Shown here in pieces: positions 6,014 through 7,148 of a stretch of DNA of 7,148 bases. The stretch's first letter is position 1. Every line of letters starts with the position of its first letter. Under the pieces are notes generated by a model. It was not told the DNA's origin and did not search any database. It was given only the letters and a program-made list of their open reading frames with translations. The DNA comes from an uncultured Oscillospiraceae bacterium (GTDB lineage Bacteria > Bacillota > Clostridia > Oscillospirales > Acutalibacteraceae), in contig URJF01000074.1 in assembly GCA_900548085.1 (NCBI GenBank), positions 1 to 7,148 on the forward strand, written 5' to 3'. A program made the translations under genes and the position numbers.

Positions 6014-6880
6014 ATGAAACAGAGAGTTATTACAGCAGTAGTTCTGTTGGCATTGCTGGCTGTTGTGGTTTGGCAGATATATACACCGCTGTTTATTGCC
6101 GTTATTGCGTTCCTTTCGGCTGTGGCAGCTAACGAAATCATTAAGTGTGCAAAGGTGCAGAACAAGTTTCTCATTGCAGCAGGTACGGTTGTAGGCTTTA
6201 TAGTGCCGCTGTTTTCATCGGCTTCGGTGTTGGAGCCGGTTCCTACAGCGGTTTGGGGTGCAATTATCAGTGCTGTTCCTACCACAGTCTTTGTTATTGC
6301 AATAGTGATTGTTCTTTTGCTCTCTATGCTGAGAGAGTATAGCATCACAAAGTTTGAGGATGTGGCTATCACATTCTTTGCGGGAATAGTTGTTCCTTAT
6401 GGCTTTTCTACATTTGGCAGACTTCGTGACATTGCCGGATTCAGAGAGCAAATCGGAGTTTATCTTATATTTTACGGACTTATCGCCGCTCTCGGTACCG
6501 ACACCGGTGCACAGCTCGGCGGTATGGCGTTCGGCAAGCATAAGATGTGCCCGAATATTTCACCGAAAAAGACAGTAGAGGGTGCTGTTAGCGGCGTTAT
6601 TACAGGTGTAGTGCTCAATGCGGTGGCTATGGTTTTGTACAACAAATTTGCTGTTCAGCCTCTTGATAAAACGACTATGATTACACTTATGGTTTGTGCA
6701 CCGTTCGTTTCATTTTTGAGTATGATGGGCGACTTGTCCGCATCGGTGCTGAAACGCAATTTCGGTGTAAAAGATTTTGGCAAGATTTTCCCCGGTCACG
6801 GCGGGGTTATGGACAGATTTGATTCTTCTTTGTTTACCGTGCCGATTACATATTGCATTGCTGCTTTTTTGATTAAGTAA
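6014..6880 (+). CDS. cdsA: Phosphatidate cytidylyltransferase (CDP-diacylglycerol synthase)
   Basis: CdsA uses CTP and phosphatidic acid to make CDP-diacylglycerol, the branch-point precursor of phosphatidylglycerol and other phospholipids, in the membrane. The 288 residues form many hydrophobic segments, for example at about 5-40, 52-70, 80-105, 117-133 and 148-165, then near 190-210, 221-237 and 271-287. The family signature spans residues 244-270 and contains SVLKRNFGVKDFGKIFPGHG followed by GVMDRFD. Upstream GTDTGAQLGGMAFGKHK (161-177) and ISPKKTVEG (182-190) are also family motifs. GGAGGA (6002-6007) inside the end of uppS serves ATG 6014, 3 bases after the uppS stop. dxr begins 10 bases after its stop. 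The order uppS-cdsA-dxr is typical in Firmicutes. Confidence 0.96.
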   Translation: MKQRVITAVVLLALLAVVVWQIYTPLFIAVIAFLSAVAANEIIKCAKVQNKFLIAAGTVVGFIVPLFSSASVLEPVPTAVWGAIISAVPTTVFVIAIVIVLLLSMLREYSITKFEDVAITFFAGIVVPYGFSTFGRLRDIAGFREQIGVYLIFYGLIAALGTDTGAQLGGMAFGKHKMCPNISPKKTVEGAVSGVITGVVLNAVAMVLYNKFAVQPLDKTTMITLMVCAPFVSFLSMMGDLSASVLKRNFGVKDFGKIFPGHGGVMDRFDSSLFTVPITYCIAAFLIK

Positions 6881-6890
6881 GGTGATTGAT

Positions 6891-7148
6891 ATGACTAAAA
6901 ATATTTCTCTCCTTGGCTCTACCGGTTCTATCGGTACACAGTCGTTGGATGTTTGCAGATTGCAGGGCTACAGCGTTAAGTGCCTTACAGCGAATTCCAA
7001 TGTGGATGTTATCGAAAAACAGGTTCGTGAGTTTAAGCCCGACCTTGTTTGTATGATGAATGAGGATGCCGCTAAGGAGCTAAAAGTGAAAATTTCCGAT
7101 ACCGACACGAAAGTTGTGAGCGGTATGAATGGATTGATAGAGTGTGCC
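6891..7148 (+). CDS. dxr: 1-deoxy-D-xylulose 5-phosphate reductoisomerase, N-terminal part (cut by window end)
   Basis: Dxr converts 1-deoxy-D-xylulose 5-phosphate to 2-C-methyl-D-erythritol 4-phosphate with NADPH, the first committed step of the MEP isoprenoid pathway. Only 86 residues are present and the frame is open at the window edge. The NADPH-binding start is clear: ISLLGSTGSIGTQSLDVC (5-22), then LTANSNVDVIEKQVREFKPD (32-51) and GMNGLIECA (78-86), which resemble the expected family segments. ATG 6891 has AAGGTG (6879-6884) overlapping the cdsA stop. An in-frame GTG at 6882 is possible but overlaps that site. The product supplies isopentenyl diphosphate used by the uppS enzyme in the same operon. 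Confidence 0.95.
   Translation, partial: MTKNISLLGSTGSIGTQSLDVCRLQGYSVKCLTANSNVDVIEKQVREFKPDLVCMMNEDAAKELKVKISDTDTKVVSGMNGLIECA

Noticed and set aside
5821..6372. Minus-strand open frame (183 residues) across uppS and cdsA
   Set aside because: It spans the junction of two certain plus-strand genes and shows no recognisable domain.

Overview
The window looks like a chromosomal segment of a Gram-positive Clostridia-class bacterium, most likely of the Ruminococcaceae/Oscillospiraceae type. This is inferred from three things. The gene order pyrH-frr-uppS-cdsA-dxr is typical of Firmicutes. The base composition is moderately AT-rich by eye, with strong purine-rich Shine-Dalgarno sites. A large secreted protein combines BspA-type leucine-rich repeats, cysteine/histidine repeats and a dockerin-like calcium loop, a style common in gut Clostridia. 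The species cannot be named from this sequence alone. All convincing genes are on the + strand.

Layout. Positions 1-31 may hold the last codons of an upstream gene. mltG (47-1090) encodes a membrane-anchored endolytic murein transglycosylase and ends at a good intrinsic terminator (1108-1139). A free-standing gene follows, with its own extended -10 promoter (1159-1187). It encodes an 846-residue exported protein (1222-3762) with a signal peptide, a short lead domain, LRR_5-type repeats, a long array of regularly spaced Cys-Cys-Cys-His units, a single dockerin-like Ca2+ loop and a Thr-rich tail. It ends at a second intrinsic terminator (3785-3819). After an AT-rich promoter region come pyrH, frr, uppS, cdsA and the first 86 codons of dxr, closely spaced and probably one operon. 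The largest gap in the operon (5225-5299) contains a stem-loop.

How the genes relate. pyrH makes UDP for UTP, CTP and UDP-sugar supply, and frr recycles ribosomes. uppS makes the C55 lipid carrier for peptidoglycan and wall polymers, cdsA makes CDP-diacylglycerol for phospholipids, and dxr feeds isoprenoid precursors to uppS through the MEP pathway. The operon therefore couples nucleotide and translation housekeeping to envelope lipid synthesis, and mltG fits the envelope theme. The 846-residue protein is the accessory element. It sits as a self-contained transcription unit between two conserved blocks.

I see no mobile element, CRISPR array, RNA gene or defence system. The only part that stands out as possibly under-described is the Cys/His repeat array of the exported protein. 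Repeats of this general type are common in Clostridia surface proteins, so the open question is their chemistry and function rather than their existence.
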